Shown: positions 49,461 to 59,100 of the stretch, one piece after another
Layout of the letters: each line of letters begins with the position of its first letter
Numbering within the stretch: position 1 is the first letter of the stretch
Source: DASZHJ01 sp035581425
GTDB taxonomy: Bacteria; Pseudomonadota; Alphaproteobacteria; ATCC43930; CGMCC-115725
DNA length: 64,000 bases
Assembly: GCA_035581425.1 (NCBI GenBank)
Contig: DATJVP010000098.1
Coordinates: forward strand, 1-64,000
Direction of reading: 5' to 3'
The notes under the pieces: generated by a model
Seen by the model: the letters and a program-made list of their open reading frames with translations, nothing else
What the model was told of the DNA's origin: nothing
The model's database searches: none
Translations under genes and position numbers: made by a program

Positions 49461-50801
49461 ATGCGCCTCCTCATCATCGGCCCGCTCGAGGGCTACATCA
49501 GCTCTGCGGGCAAGATCGCCCTCTCCCGCGGCGCCACCGTCGCGCATGCCGACGATATCGAGCGGGGCCTCAACTCGCTGCGCTCGGGCCAAGGCGCCGA
49601 TCTCGTCATGCTCGACGTCAAGCTCGACGTGGGCCGCCTCGTCGAGAGCCTGAGGCAGGAGCGCATCAACGTCCCCGTCGTCGCTTGCGGGATCGGCACA
49701 GACGCCGAGGCGGCGGTGCGCGCGATCAAGGCGGGCGCGAAGGAATACATTCCCCTCCCGCCCGACGCCGAGCTCATCGCAGCCGTCCTGGAGGCGGTAG
49801 CGCAGGAGAGCTACTCGCTCATCTTCCGCGACCCCGCTATGGGAAGTCTCGTCAAGCTCGCGGAGCAGGTGGCGCCCGCAGACGCGAGCATCCTCGTCAC
49901 CGGCGAAAGCGGCACCGGCAAAGAGGTGTTGGCGCGGTTCATCCACCGCAAGAGCCGGCGCGCGCGTCACAACTTCATCTCCGTCAACTGCGCCGCGATC
50001 CCCGAGCAGCTCCTGGAGAGCGAGCTCTTCGGTCACGAGAAAGGCGCCTTCACCGGCGCCGTCGCGCGCCGCATCGGTAAGTTCGAGGAGGCGAATAGCG
50101 GGACCCTGCTCCTCGACGAGATCAGCGAGATGCACACGCGGCTCCAGGCGAAGCTGCTGCGCGCGATCCAGGAGCGCGAGATCGACCGCGTCGGCGGCGT
50201 CCAGCCGATCCGCGTGGACATCCGCCTCATTGCGACCTCGAACCGCGATCTCGAGGCCGAGGTGCGTAAAGGCAATTTCCGCGAGGACCTGTTCTTCCGC
50301 CTGAACGTTGTGCGGCTGGAGATGCCGCCGCTGCGCGAGCGCAAGCAGGATATCGAGCTCCTCGCCGAGTTCTTCGTCAAGAAATACGCGGAGGCAAACG
50401 CCGTGCCGGTGCGGCCGCTCACATCGGAAGTGAAGGAGATGCTCGTCCGCCACGCCTGGCGCGGCAATGTGCGCGAGCTCGAGAACACCATGCACCGCGC
50501 GGTGCTGCTCTCGCGCGGCACCACCATAGGCCCCGATGCAGTGATGCTCTCGAGCCTCAAGACCGAGGGCGATGCGGGAACCGCGGTGATCGCAAGCAAG
50601 ATCGGCCTCGTCGGGCGCACCGTCGCCGACGTCGAGCGCGACCTCATCCTCGAGACGCTCAATCACTGCCTCGGCAACCGCACCCATGCCGCGAACATCC
50701 TGGGAATCTCGATCCGCACGCTCCGCAACAAGCTGCAGCAGTACCGTCAGGAAGGCCTCCCGGTGCCGATGCCCGGCGAGCCCGAGCGGGCGAGCGCCTA
50801 G
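49461..50801 (+). CDS. flbD: sigma-54 flagellar activator FlbD
   Basis: FlbD (446 residues) activates late sigma-54 flagellar promoters and represses fliF. The N-terminal receiver-like domain keeps one Asp (VMLDVKLDV) but has no acidic pair at its start (LLIIGPLEGY) and no KP motif, so phosphorylation is unlikely; FliX is the known partner. The AAA+ domain has GESGTGKEV (Walker A), GAFTGA (sigma-54 contact) and a Walker B region TLLLDEISEM. The C-terminal Fis-type helix-turn-helix is NRTHAANILGISIRTLRNKL. Its predicted sites (GGCA-N5-TGCC) lie upstream of five promoter regions in this window. Confidence 0.95.
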   Translation: MRLLIIGPLEGYISSAGKIALSRGATVAHADDIERGLNSLRSGQGADLVMLDVKLDVGRLVESLRQERINVPVVACGIGTDAEAAVRAIKAGAKEYIPLPPDAELIAAVLEAVAQESYSLIFRDPAMGSLVKLAEQVAPADASILVTGESGTGKEVLARFIHRKSRRARHNFISVNCAAIPEQLLESELFGHEKGAFTGAVARRIGKFEEANSGTLLLDEISEMHTRLQAKLLRAIQEREIDRVGGVQPIRVDIRLIATSNRDLEAEVRKGNFREDLFFRLNVVRLEMPPLRERKQDIELLAEFFVKKYAEANAVPVRPLTSEVKEMLVRHAWRGNVRELENTMHRAVLLSRGTTIGPDAVMLSSLKTEGDAGTAVIASKIGLVGRTVADVERDLILETLNHCLGNRTHAANILGISIRTLRNKLQQYRQEGLPVPMPGEPERASA

Positions 50802-50822
50802 GCGAGCCCCGGCGAGAGCGCG

Positions 50823-52934
50823 ATGACCGACCTCGCGACCAATACCGCGCAGGAGCAGGCGCCGCTCGCGCAGTTCCTGTCGCGCGTCGGCGCCGCGCTG
50901 CGGCGCGGAGAGATCGCGCTCGCGCTCGCGGTCGTCTCGATCCTGGTCGTGCTCATCCTGCCGATGCCGACCTGGCTCCTCGACGGCAGCCTCGCGCTCT
51001 CCATCACCTTCTCGGTGCTGATCCTGATGGTGTCGCTGTTCATCCAACGACCCCTGGAATTCTCGGCCTTTCCGACGGTGCTGCTGATCTCGACCATGCT
51101 GCGCCTCGCGCTCAACCTTGCGACGACGCGGCTCATCCTGAGCCACGGCCACGAGGGAACGGCGGCGGCGGGCCACGTCATCCAAGCCTTCGGCGGCTTC
51201 GTGATGAGCGGCAATTTCGTGATCGGCGTCATCGTCTTTATCATCCTCGTGGTGGTGAATTTCGTGGTCATCACGAAAGGCTCCGGCCGCATCGCCGAGG
51301 TCGCCGCGCGTTTCAGCTTGGACAGCATGCCCGGCAAGCAGATGGCGATCGACGCCGATCTCTCCGCGGGACTCATCGACGAAGCCGCCGCGCGCAAGCG
51401 CCGCGCCCAGCTCGAGGACGAGAGCAACTTCTTCGGCGCCATGGACGGCGCCTCGAAATTCGTGCGCGGCGATGCCGTCGCGGGCCTCATCATCACCTTC
51501 ATCAACGTCGTCGCAGGGATCGTGATCGGCGTGGCGCAGAAGGGGCTGACCTTCGCCGAGGCGACGCAGAGTTACACCCTCCTCACCGTCGGCGACGGCC
51601 TCGTCACGCAAATTCCCGCGCTCGTGGTCTCGACCGCCGCGGGCATGCTCGTCTCCAAGGCCGGCATCTCCGGCTCGATGGACAAAGCGCTCTTCGGCCA
51701 GCTGAGCGCCTATCCCTCGGCGCTCGGCCTCGCCTCGGTCCTGACCCTGGTGCTGTCGCTGCTTCCGGGAATCCCGATGCTGCCCTTCCTCGCGCTCTCG
51801 GCGCTGACGGGCGCTGCAGCCTGGCGCCTCACCGATCGGCGCGAGGCCGAGGCCCGCGCGGAAGCCGAGAAGGCGAGCGCCGCTGTCGCGCCGCCCAAGG
51901 AGGAGTCGATCCACGCGGCGATGCAGATCGACCAGATACGCCTCGAGCTCGGCTACGGGCTGCTCGCCCTCATCAACAACGAGCACGGCCCCAAGCTCAC
52001 GGACCAGGTGCGCTCGCTCCGCCGGCAGATCGCGACGGAGATGGGCTTCGTCATGCCCTCCGTTCGCATCCAGGACAATCTGCAGCTCTCCGCCAACACC
52101 TACGTGATCCGCATCAAGGAGATCGAGGTCGGGCGCGGCGATCTCCGTCCCAACATGCTGCTGGTCATGGACCCCCGCGGCGAGACGATCAACCTTCCCG
52201 GCGAGACCACGGTCGAGCCGACCTTCGGCCTCCCCGCGCTCTGGACCGCGGAGAGCAATCGCGAGGAGGCGACCTTCCGCGGATACACCGTGGTCGAGCC
52301 GCAGACCGTCGTCACCACGCATCTGACCGAGGTCGTGAAGGACGCGATGGCGGAGCTTCTCTCCTATGCGGAAACGCAGAAGCTCCTGGACGAACTCGAC
52401 AAGAGCCACCAGAAGCTCATTGCGGACATGGTGCCGAGCCAGATTTCCTCGGGCGGCATCCAGCGCGTCTTGCAGAACCTGCTCGCCGAACGCATCTCGA
52501 TCCGCGACCTTCCCGCGATCCTCGAAGGCATCTCCGAGGCTTGCGGCTATAGCCGGAACGTCAGCGTCATCACCGAGCACGTGCGCGCGCGGCTTGCGCG
52601 CCAGATCAGCGATGCTCAGACCAACGAGACCGGCTTCATCCCGCTCATCACGCTCTCCCCGGCATGGGAGCAGGCCTTCGCCGAGGCGATCGTGGGCCAA
52701 GGCGAGGAGAAGCACTTGGCGATGCCGCCGACGCGGCTCCAGGAATTCATCACCAGCGTCCGCCAGACCTTCGAGCGTCACGCCATGAGCGGCGAGACGC
52801 CGATTCTGCTGACGAGCCCTGCGATCCGGCCCTATGTCCGCTCGATCATCGAGCGCTTTCGCCCGATCACGACGGTGATGTCGCAGAACGAAATCCACCC
52901 CAAGGCGCGCATCCGCACGCTCGGACAGATCTGA
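50823..52934 (+). CDS. flhA: flagellar export gate protein FlhA
   Basis: FlhA (703 residues) is the large export-gate protein and energy coupler. About eight membrane helices fill the first 330 residues, with RFSLDSMPGKQMAIDADLSA in the conserved FHIPEP loop region. The cytoplasmic C-terminal half has VRIQDNLQLSANTYVIRIKE and ends HPKARIRTLGQI. It lies 21 bp after flbD. Confidence 0.97.
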   Translation: MTDLATNTAQEQAPLAQFLSRVGAALRRGEIALALAVVSILVVLILPMPTWLLDGSLALSITFSVLILMVSLFIQRPLEFSAFPTVLLISTMLRLALNLATTRLILSHGHEGTAAAGHVIQAFGGFVMSGNFVIGVIVFIILVVVNFVVITKGSGRIAEVAARFSLDSMPGKQMAIDADLSAGLIDEAAARKRRAQLEDESNFFGAMDGASKFVRGDAVAGLIITFINVVAGIVIGVAQKGLTFAEATQSYTLLTVGDGLVTQIPALVVSTAAGMLVSKAGISGSMDKALFGQLSAYPSALGLASVLTLVLSLLPGIPMLPFLALSALTGAAAWRLTDRREAEARAEAEKASAAVAPPKEESIHAAMQIDQIRLELGYGLLALINNEHGPKLTDQVRSLRRQIATEMGFVMPSVRIQDNLQLSANTYVIRIKEIEVGRGDLRPNMLLVMDPRGETINLPGETTVEPTFGLPALWTAESNREEATFRGYTVVEPQTVVTTHLTEVVKDAMAELLSYAETQKLLDELDKSHQKLIADMVPSQISSGGIQRVLQNLLAERISIRDLPAILEGISEACGYSRNVSVITEHVRARLARQISDAQTNETGFIPLITLSPAWEQAFAEAIVGQGEEKHLAMPPTRLQEFITSVRQTFERHAMSGETPILLTSPAIRPYVRSIIERFRPITTVMSQNEIHPKARIRTLGQI

Positions 52935-52950
52935 GGAGCCAGCCCGAGCC

Positions 52951-53919
52951 ATGCATCTCCGCAACTTCACGGCTCCCTCGATCCAGGAAGCGATGACGCT
53001 GGTGCGCCAGGAGCTGGGGCCCGACGCGATCATCGTCTCGACGGAGGACGATGCCGAAGGTGGCGCCTGCATCACTGCGGCGCGCGACCGCGCCGAGGCG
53101 GGCATGGTGTCGGCCCAACCAACCGTCGACGTGACCGACCGGCTGAGCGAGGCGCTCGCGGCCGGCGGCGTTCCCGGCCCGCTCGCGGAAAAACTGCTGA
53201 TCGCCTCCCTCACCTTCGACGCCGACGACGATCTCTCGTCGCTCTCCGGCGCGCTCGCCGCGACCTTCTCCTTCGCGCCGGTCCCCGAGCAAGGTCGCAT
53301 GCGCCCGCTGCTGATGGTCGGCCCGCCCGGCGCCGGCAAGACCATGACGGTCGCGAAGCTCGCGGCGCGGGCGGTGATGGCCGGTCGCCCCGTGCGCGTG
53401 ATCGCCGCCGATATCGTGCGCGCGGGCGCGATCGAGCAGATCGCAGCCGTCGCGCGGGTCCTTGGCATCTCGCTCACCACCGCGGAGACCGGTGGGCGCC
53501 TCGCACTCGCGGTCGCCTCGGCACCGCCCGAGGAGCTCGTGCTCATCGACGGCTTCGGCATCAATCCCTACAACGCCGCCGACCGTCGTGAGCTCGAGGC
53601 GCTCATCGCTGCGGCGAGTGCAGAACCCATGCTCGTGCTGGCCGCCGGCGGCGATGCCGTCGACACCGTCGAGATCGCGCGCATCTTCCGCGACCTCGGC
53701 TGCTCCCGCATGACCGCGACGCGGCTCGATCTCACGAGCAGGCTCGGAAGCGTGCTCGCGGCAGCCGAAGCCGCGAAACTCGCCTTTGCCGAGGCCGGCG
53801 TCGCGCCCGAGATCGCCGATGGCCTCCTCCCTCTCGATCCCCTGCTGCTCGCGCGGCGCCTTCTCGCGCAGGCCCCGCTCGAGCGTCAAATCCCGCCGAA
53901 GAAACGAGTGACCATATGA
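52951..53919 (+). CDS. flhF: FlhF-type SRP-like GTPase with degenerate motifs
   Basis: FlhF-type protein (322 residues, shorter than most FlhF) that would place the flagellum at the pole. It begins MHLRNFTAPSIQEAMTLVRQ and ELGPDAIIVS, typical of the family. The G1 motif GPPGAGKTMTVAKLAAR is intact. G2 (DIVRAGAIEQI instead of DTYRxGA) and G3 (LIDGFGINPYN instead of LIDTAG) are altered, and G4 reads ATRLD for TKLD. So GTP hydrolysis may be reduced or lost while nucleotide binding and the N-domain remain. Its stop overlaps flhG. Confidence 0.87.
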   Translation: MHLRNFTAPSIQEAMTLVRQELGPDAIIVSTEDDAEGGACITAARDRAEAGMVSAQPTVDVTDRLSEALAAGGVPGPLAEKLLIASLTFDADDDLSSLSGALAATFSFAPVPEQGRMRPLLMVGPPGAGKTMTVAKLAARAVMAGRPVRVIAADIVRAGAIEQIAAVARVLGISLTTAETGGRLALAVASAPPEELVLIDGFGINPYNAADRRELEALIAAASAEPMLVLAAGGDAVDTVEIARIFRDLGCSRMTATRLDLTSRLGSVLAAAEAAKLAFAEAGVAPEIADGLLPLDPLLLARRLLAQAPLERQIPPKKRVTI

Positions 53920-54704
53920 CCCCAGCGCAAATCCTGCGTGCCCTTCCGGGCAACGAGCCCCTGAAGCGGAACATCCTCGCGGTCGCCTCGGGCAAGGGCG
54001 GCGTCGGCAAGACCTGGTTCTCGATCACGCTGACCCATGCGCTCGCTCGCGCAGGCGCGCGCACGCTCCTCTTCGACGGCGATCTCGGCTTGGCCAACGT
54101 CGACGTGCAGCTCGGCATGACGCCCGAGCGCGATCTCGGCGGCGTCACGGCGGGCCAGATGAAACTCGCCGATGCCGTCACGAAATACTCAGGCGGCTTC
54201 GACATCATCGCAGGACGCTCGGGATCGGGCAGCCTCGCGACCCTGCCACCCAATCGGCTTTTCGCGCTCCGAAACGAGCTGCAGGCGCTGGCCCAGGTCT
54301 ACGACTGGGCGGTGCTCGATCTCGGCGCTGGGATCGAGCGGACGGTGCGGCTCCTCGCGGCGCAGTCGCGCGCGTGCCTCGTCGTCACCACCGATGAGCC
54401 CACAGCGATCACCGATGCTTATGCCTTCATCAAGATCAGCGCTATGGAGAAGCTCGCCGACAACATCCAGATCGTCGTCAACATGGCGGCCAATCACCGC
54501 GAAGGCGAGCGGACCTATCAGACGCTCGCTCGAGCCTGCCGCGAATTCCTGAAGCTCGAGCCCAAGCTCGCGGGCGTGGTGCGGCGCGACGACCACGTCA
54601 AGGACACGATCCGCCGGCAAGCCTCGCTGCTTACTCGGCATCCGACCTGCGAGGCCGCCAGCGACGCCGAGGCGATCGCGCGGCGCCTCGTCGAGACACT
54701 CTGA
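53916..54704 (+). CDS. flhG: MinD-like ATPase FlhG (FleN)
   Basis: FlhG (262 residues) controls flagellar number, usually with FlhF and FlbD-type activators. The deviant Walker A is ASGKGGVGKTWFSITLTHAL, followed by LLFDGDLGLANVDVQLGM, and the Walker B-like segment is DWAVLDLGAGIE. It lacks an obvious membrane-targeting tail. It overlaps flhF (ATGA). Confidence 0.93.
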   Translation: MTPAQILRALPGNEPLKRNILAVASGKGGVGKTWFSITLTHALARAGARTLLFDGDLGLANVDVQLGMTPERDLGGVTAGQMKLADAVTKYSGGFDIIAGRSGSGSLATLPPNRLFALRNELQALAQVYDWAVLDLGAGIERTVRLLAAQSRACLVVTTDEPTAITDAYAFIKISAMEKLADNIQIVVNMAANHREGERTYQTLARACREFLKLEPKLAGVVRRDDHVKDTIRRQASLLTRHPTCEAASDAEAIARRLVETL

Positions 54705-54729
54705 TCGGAGCGAGGCAGCGGAGCGCGCC

Positions 54730-56049
54730 ATGGCGGACGTCGGAAGCCTCCTAACGACGCTTACCTACCCGGCTCCCACCGCCGTCGCGGCCCCGGCGTC
54801 GCCCATCGCGGACTTCGCCTCGCCGCCCCCGCCGGCCGCTCTCGCCGCGGCAGGAACCGTCCTCGCCACCGTGCTCAGCAGCGACGCCGGGGCCGCGCTG
54901 CTGCTGAAAACCGATTTCGGCACGCTCGCGCTCAATTCGCCGCTCGTTCTCGCCGCGGGGACCTCTGTCGAGCTGAAGCTCTTTGCGGGACCGCCCGCGA
55001 GCGCCACGATCCTCTCCATCGACGGCGCACCCATTGGAAGCTCGGCCGCCAGAAGCGCGGCTGAGCCGGAGCCGGCAGGCGAGACCGCGGCACCGCCCTC
55101 GGAATCCGTCGAGCTCGGGCAGACGCTGCGCGCAACGATACTCTCTGCGGGAGCGGAAGCCGACGCTCCCGCCGCGGGCACGAGTTTGGCAATCCGCGTG
55201 CTGCCCGCGGCTACGCCGGCTGCAATGGCCGGGACAATCCTGCAAAGCAGCGGCGGCGTCACGGTGGTCGCGACGCTAATCGGGAAACTCGCGCTCGACG
55301 CGCAGATCGAAGCAGCGCCGGGGGCAATACTCTCGCTCGAGCGCATAGACACTCCTTCCGCGTCCGGGGTCCAGGGAGGCTCCAAGCCCACGGGATCGCC
55401 CAGTCTCGGTGCCGACTGGCCTGCCCTCGACGAGGCGCTGCAAACCCTCGACCGGACGGCGCCCGCGCTCGCCGCGGCCCTGCGCGCAGACCTGACGCCT
55501 GCGTCCGCCCCTCGCCTCACCGCGACCTTGCTGTTCTTCCTGGGCGTTCTTCGCGGCAGCGCCGCGTGGCCCGGCGATCAGCTCGCGGCCTCGCTTGGTG
55601 CCGCTGGGCGCGGGGATCTCCGGGCGCGTCTAGCAAAGGACCTCGACGACCTGCGCACGCAGGCGCGCGAGAGCCTGCGCGGCGATTGGCGTATTTTCAC
55701 CCTGCCCCTCCTCGACGAGGGCGCGGTCCGCCCGATCAGACTCTATTTGCGCAATCGCGACGAGGGCGCCGGGGCGCAGAACGAGCAGGGAACTCGCTTT
55801 GTCCTCGACCTCGACATGAGCCGGCTCGGACCGCTGCAACTCGACGGGCTCCTGCGGCGTGGTCGTTTCGATCTGGTCTTGCGCAGCCGCGTGCCCATCA
55901 CGGCCGAGACTAAATCGGAGATCGGAGCGGTCTTCCGTCGCGCCCTGGAGGGCAGCGGTTTCAACGGCGACGTCGCCTTCGTCACTGCCCCGCGCTTCCC
56001 AGTGACCCCGCTCGACGCGCTCCGGCCGCACCTCGGCGTTGAAGCCTGA
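54730..56049 (+). CDS. FliK-like hypothetical protein
   Basis: A 439-residue protein of uncertain function. The N-terminal 200 residues are low-complexity Ala/Pro/Ser-rich. The C-terminal part resembles a FliK C-terminal domain: RFVLDLDMSRLGPLQLDGLL, then GRFDLVLRSRVPITAETKSE and IGAVFRRALEGSGFNGDVAF, where FliK has a similar beta-beta-alpha-beta pattern. The window already has a true fliK (41820), so this is a second FliK-like protein, possibly a regulator of export. It follows flhG by 25 bp in the fliF operon. Confidence 0.6.
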   Translation: MADVGSLLTTLTYPAPTAVAAPASPIADFASPPPPAALAAAGTVLATVLSSDAGAALLLKTDFGTLALNSPLVLAAGTSVELKLFAGPPASATILSIDGAPIGSSAARSAAEPEPAGETAAPPSESVELGQTLRATILSAGAEADAPAAGTSLAIRVLPAATPAAMAGTILQSSGGVTVVATLIGKLALDAQIEAAPGAILSLERIDTPSASGVQGGSKPTGSPSLGADWPALDEALQTLDRTAPALAAALRADLTPASAPRLTATLLFFLGVLRGSAAWPGDQLAASLGAAGRGDLRARLAKDLDDLRTQARESLRGDWRIFTLPLLDEGAVRPIRLYLRNRDEGAGAQNEQGTRFVLDLDMSRLGPLQLDGLLRRGRFDLVLRSRVPITAETKSEIGAVFRRALEGSGFNGDVAFVTAPRFPVTPLDALRPHLGVEA

Positions 56050-56144
56050 TTCAACCGGATAACCGAGCCGCCTCCATCCTTGTTCGCCCGAGCCCGGCTG
56101 GATATGCTCTCGTCGCAGCAGCAGCCCGCTGGCGGGAGGGGCCG

Positions 56145-59100
56145 ATGGGGCGTGGTCGTGCCGCGGGGGTGCGCCGGGTATCGCGCAAGAAGGTGCCTCC
56201 CGCTCGGGCTAAGCCGAAGCAGGTCAGGAAGAAAAGCCAAGGGGGTACGCTCGCAGCGCTGAAGCGCGAGCTCGAGGACGCTCGTCAACAACAGGTCGCG
56301 ACGGCCGACATTCTCAAGGCGATCAGCCGGTCGTCCTTCGATCTGCAGGCCTTGCTCCAGACGCTGACAGTGTCGGCGGCGAAGCTCTGCCGCGCGGACA
56401 TGGCCGCGATGACGCGCCAGGATTCAGACGGCTTCTTCTACCACGTGACCAATTACAACTTTCACCCGGACTGGGTGGATTTCCAGAAATCGCGACCGCT
56501 CCGCCCGGGGCGCGAGAGCGTGGTCGGCCGCGTGCTCATGGAGGGCAAGCCGGTTCAGGTTGCCGACGTCCTCGCCGATCCCGAATACACCTTTCTTGAA
56601 GCCCAGAAGATGGGACGTTTTCGCACCTTCATGGGCGTTCCTCTGCTTCGCAATGGGGAGCCTATCGGGGTGCTCACCATCGGACGCCGCGCCGTCGATC
56701 CCTTCACAGCGGATCAGATCGGATTGGTCTCGACCTTCGCGGATCAGGCGGTGATCGCGATCGAGAATGCCCGGCTCTTCGAGGAAGTACAGGCGCGCAC
56801 GAACGAGCTCGCGGAGGCTCTGGAGCAGCAAACCGCGACCGCCGCGGTGCTACGCGTCATCAGCAGCTCGCCCGGCGAGCTGCAGCCGGTGCTCGACGCG
56901 ATCGTCCGAACTGCGCGGCGCATGTGCAATCCCGATTTCACCCTCCTCTTCCGCCTGATCGACGGCAAATATCACGTCGCGGCCGCGGACGGCGCTGACC
57001 CGGAATTCATTCGCTACCTCCGCGGGCATCCGGTAGCACCGGAAACCGGCACCATGGTAGGCCGCACGGCGCTGGAGGGGCGTACGATCTACATCGAAGA
57101 CGCCCCGAACGATCCCACCTACGCCTGGCAGGAAGCGGCGCGGCGAGGTCACTATCGCACCACCCTCGGAGTGCCCTTGCTTCGTGACGGCGCTGTGGTC
57201 GGCGTGATTGGCCTGGTAAGCGCGGCCCCTCGGGCGTTCAAGCGAAAGCAGATCGAGCTCGTCGAGACGTTCGCCGCCCAAGCCGTCATCGCCATGGAGA
57301 ACGTCCGCCTCTTCGAGGAGACGCAGGCGCGCACTCGGGAATTGACCGAGGCCTTGGAACGGCAGACCGCGACCTCCGACGTTCTCAACGTAATCAGCCG
57401 CTCGTCCTTCCACCTGCAGCCCGTGCTCGACACCATCCTCGAGGTCGCGAGCCGCCTTTGCGAGGCGGAGTTCGGGACGATGTTCAAGCTGCAAGATGGC
57501 AGGTATCATGTTGCGGCCGCGACCAATACCGCCGCGAGTTTCATTCAGCACGCTGTCGAGCACCCGATCGTGCCGGTGCGGGGGTCCCTCATTGGACGCA
57601 CGGCGCTCGAGGCCAAGACGGTACACATGCCGGATTGCCTCGCCGATCCCGAATACACCTTCTTGGACTTTCAGGCGGTCGGCAATTACCGCTCCATGCT
57701 GGGCGTGCCGCTGCTGCGCGAGGGCGAACCGATCGGTGTCATCGGCCTGATGCGAGCGGCAGTGAAGCCCTTCACGGAAAAGCAGATCGAGCTCGTGACG
57801 ACCTTCGCGGATCAAGCGGTGATCGCGATCGAGAACGTCCGCCTCTTCGACGAGGTGCAGGCACGCACCCGCGAATTGACCGAGGCGCTAGAGCAACAGA
57901 CCGCGACTTCTGAGGTGCTCAAGGTAATCAGCCGCTCCGCCTTCGATCTCGGGCACGTTTTCAAGACGGTCGCGGACAGTGCCGTCAAGCTCACAGATGC
58001 CCACCGAGCCTTCATCTATCGCTATGACGGAGAATTCGCCCACCCCGAGGTGATGATCAACGTATCGCCCGAGCTGCGGGTGTACGCAGGGCGGCACCCC
58101 ATAGGCCCCGGTCGCTCGAGCGCCACGGCCCGCTGCGTCCTCGAGCGGCGGACGATTCACATCCCCGACGTCACCGAGGATCCGGAATACACCTACGGCG
58201 CGAAAGAGATCGATCCGCTGCGCACGATACTCAGTGTGCCGATGCTCAAGGGTGATGAGTTGCTCGGCGTCATCATGGTCTATCATTTGGAGGTCCGGCC
58301 GTTCACCGAGAAGCAGATTGCGCTGATCGAGATTTTCGCGGACCAAGCGGCGATTGCGATCGAGAACGTGCGTCTCCTGAGCGAGCTCCGTGAATCCCTG
58401 CAGCAGCAAACCGCCACCGCCGACGTGCTTAAGGTCATCAGCCGCTCGACTTTCGACCTCGAGACCGTGCTGCAGACGCTCGTGGAATCCGCGGCGCATC
58501 TCTGCGAGGCCGATCAGGGCACCATCACACGGCAGCAGGACGGCGTCTTCTATCGCGCAGCGTCCTACGGCTTCTCCTCTGAGTTCAACCAGGCCGTGAC
58601 GCGCCTTCCGGTCGAGGTTGAGCGCGGCTCCGCCACCGGCCGAGCCCTTGCGGAGGCGCAGATCGTTCACATCCCGGATATAGACGCCGACCCCGATTAC
58701 ACTTTCGCGGAAGGCAGGAAGTTCGGCGGATTCCGCACGATCCTCGCGGTGCCGATGCTGCGCGAGGGCGTGCCCAGCGGCGTCCTGACGCTGACGCGCA
58801 TCGCGGTGCGTCCGTTCTCGCAGAAGCAGATCGAGCTCGTCTCGACCTTTGCGGATCAGGCTGCAATTGCGATCGAGAACGTTCGCCTCTTCGAGAGCGT
58901 CGAGCAACGGACGCGCGAGCTGCAGAAGTCCCTGGAGGATTTGCGGACAGCGCAGGATCGCCTCGTGCAGACTGAGAAGCTGGCCTCACTGGGTCAGCTC
59001 ACTGCGGGGATCGCGCATGAGATCAAGAACCCTCTCAATTTCGTCAACAATTTCGCGTCGCTCTCGACCGAGCTCATCGACGAACTCGAGGAGGGGCTCG

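Noticed and set aside
49425..53564. A 1379-residue open frame on the minus strand
   Set aside because: It lies antisense to flbD, flhA and flhF, which are certain. Its Arg/Glu/His-rich translation is the usual product of the antisense frame of GC-rich genes.
56330..58930. Repeated DNA in the sensor kinase as a CRISPR or mobile repeat
   Set aside because: The repeats are about 520 bp, in frame, and encode GAF domains; they are domain duplications.
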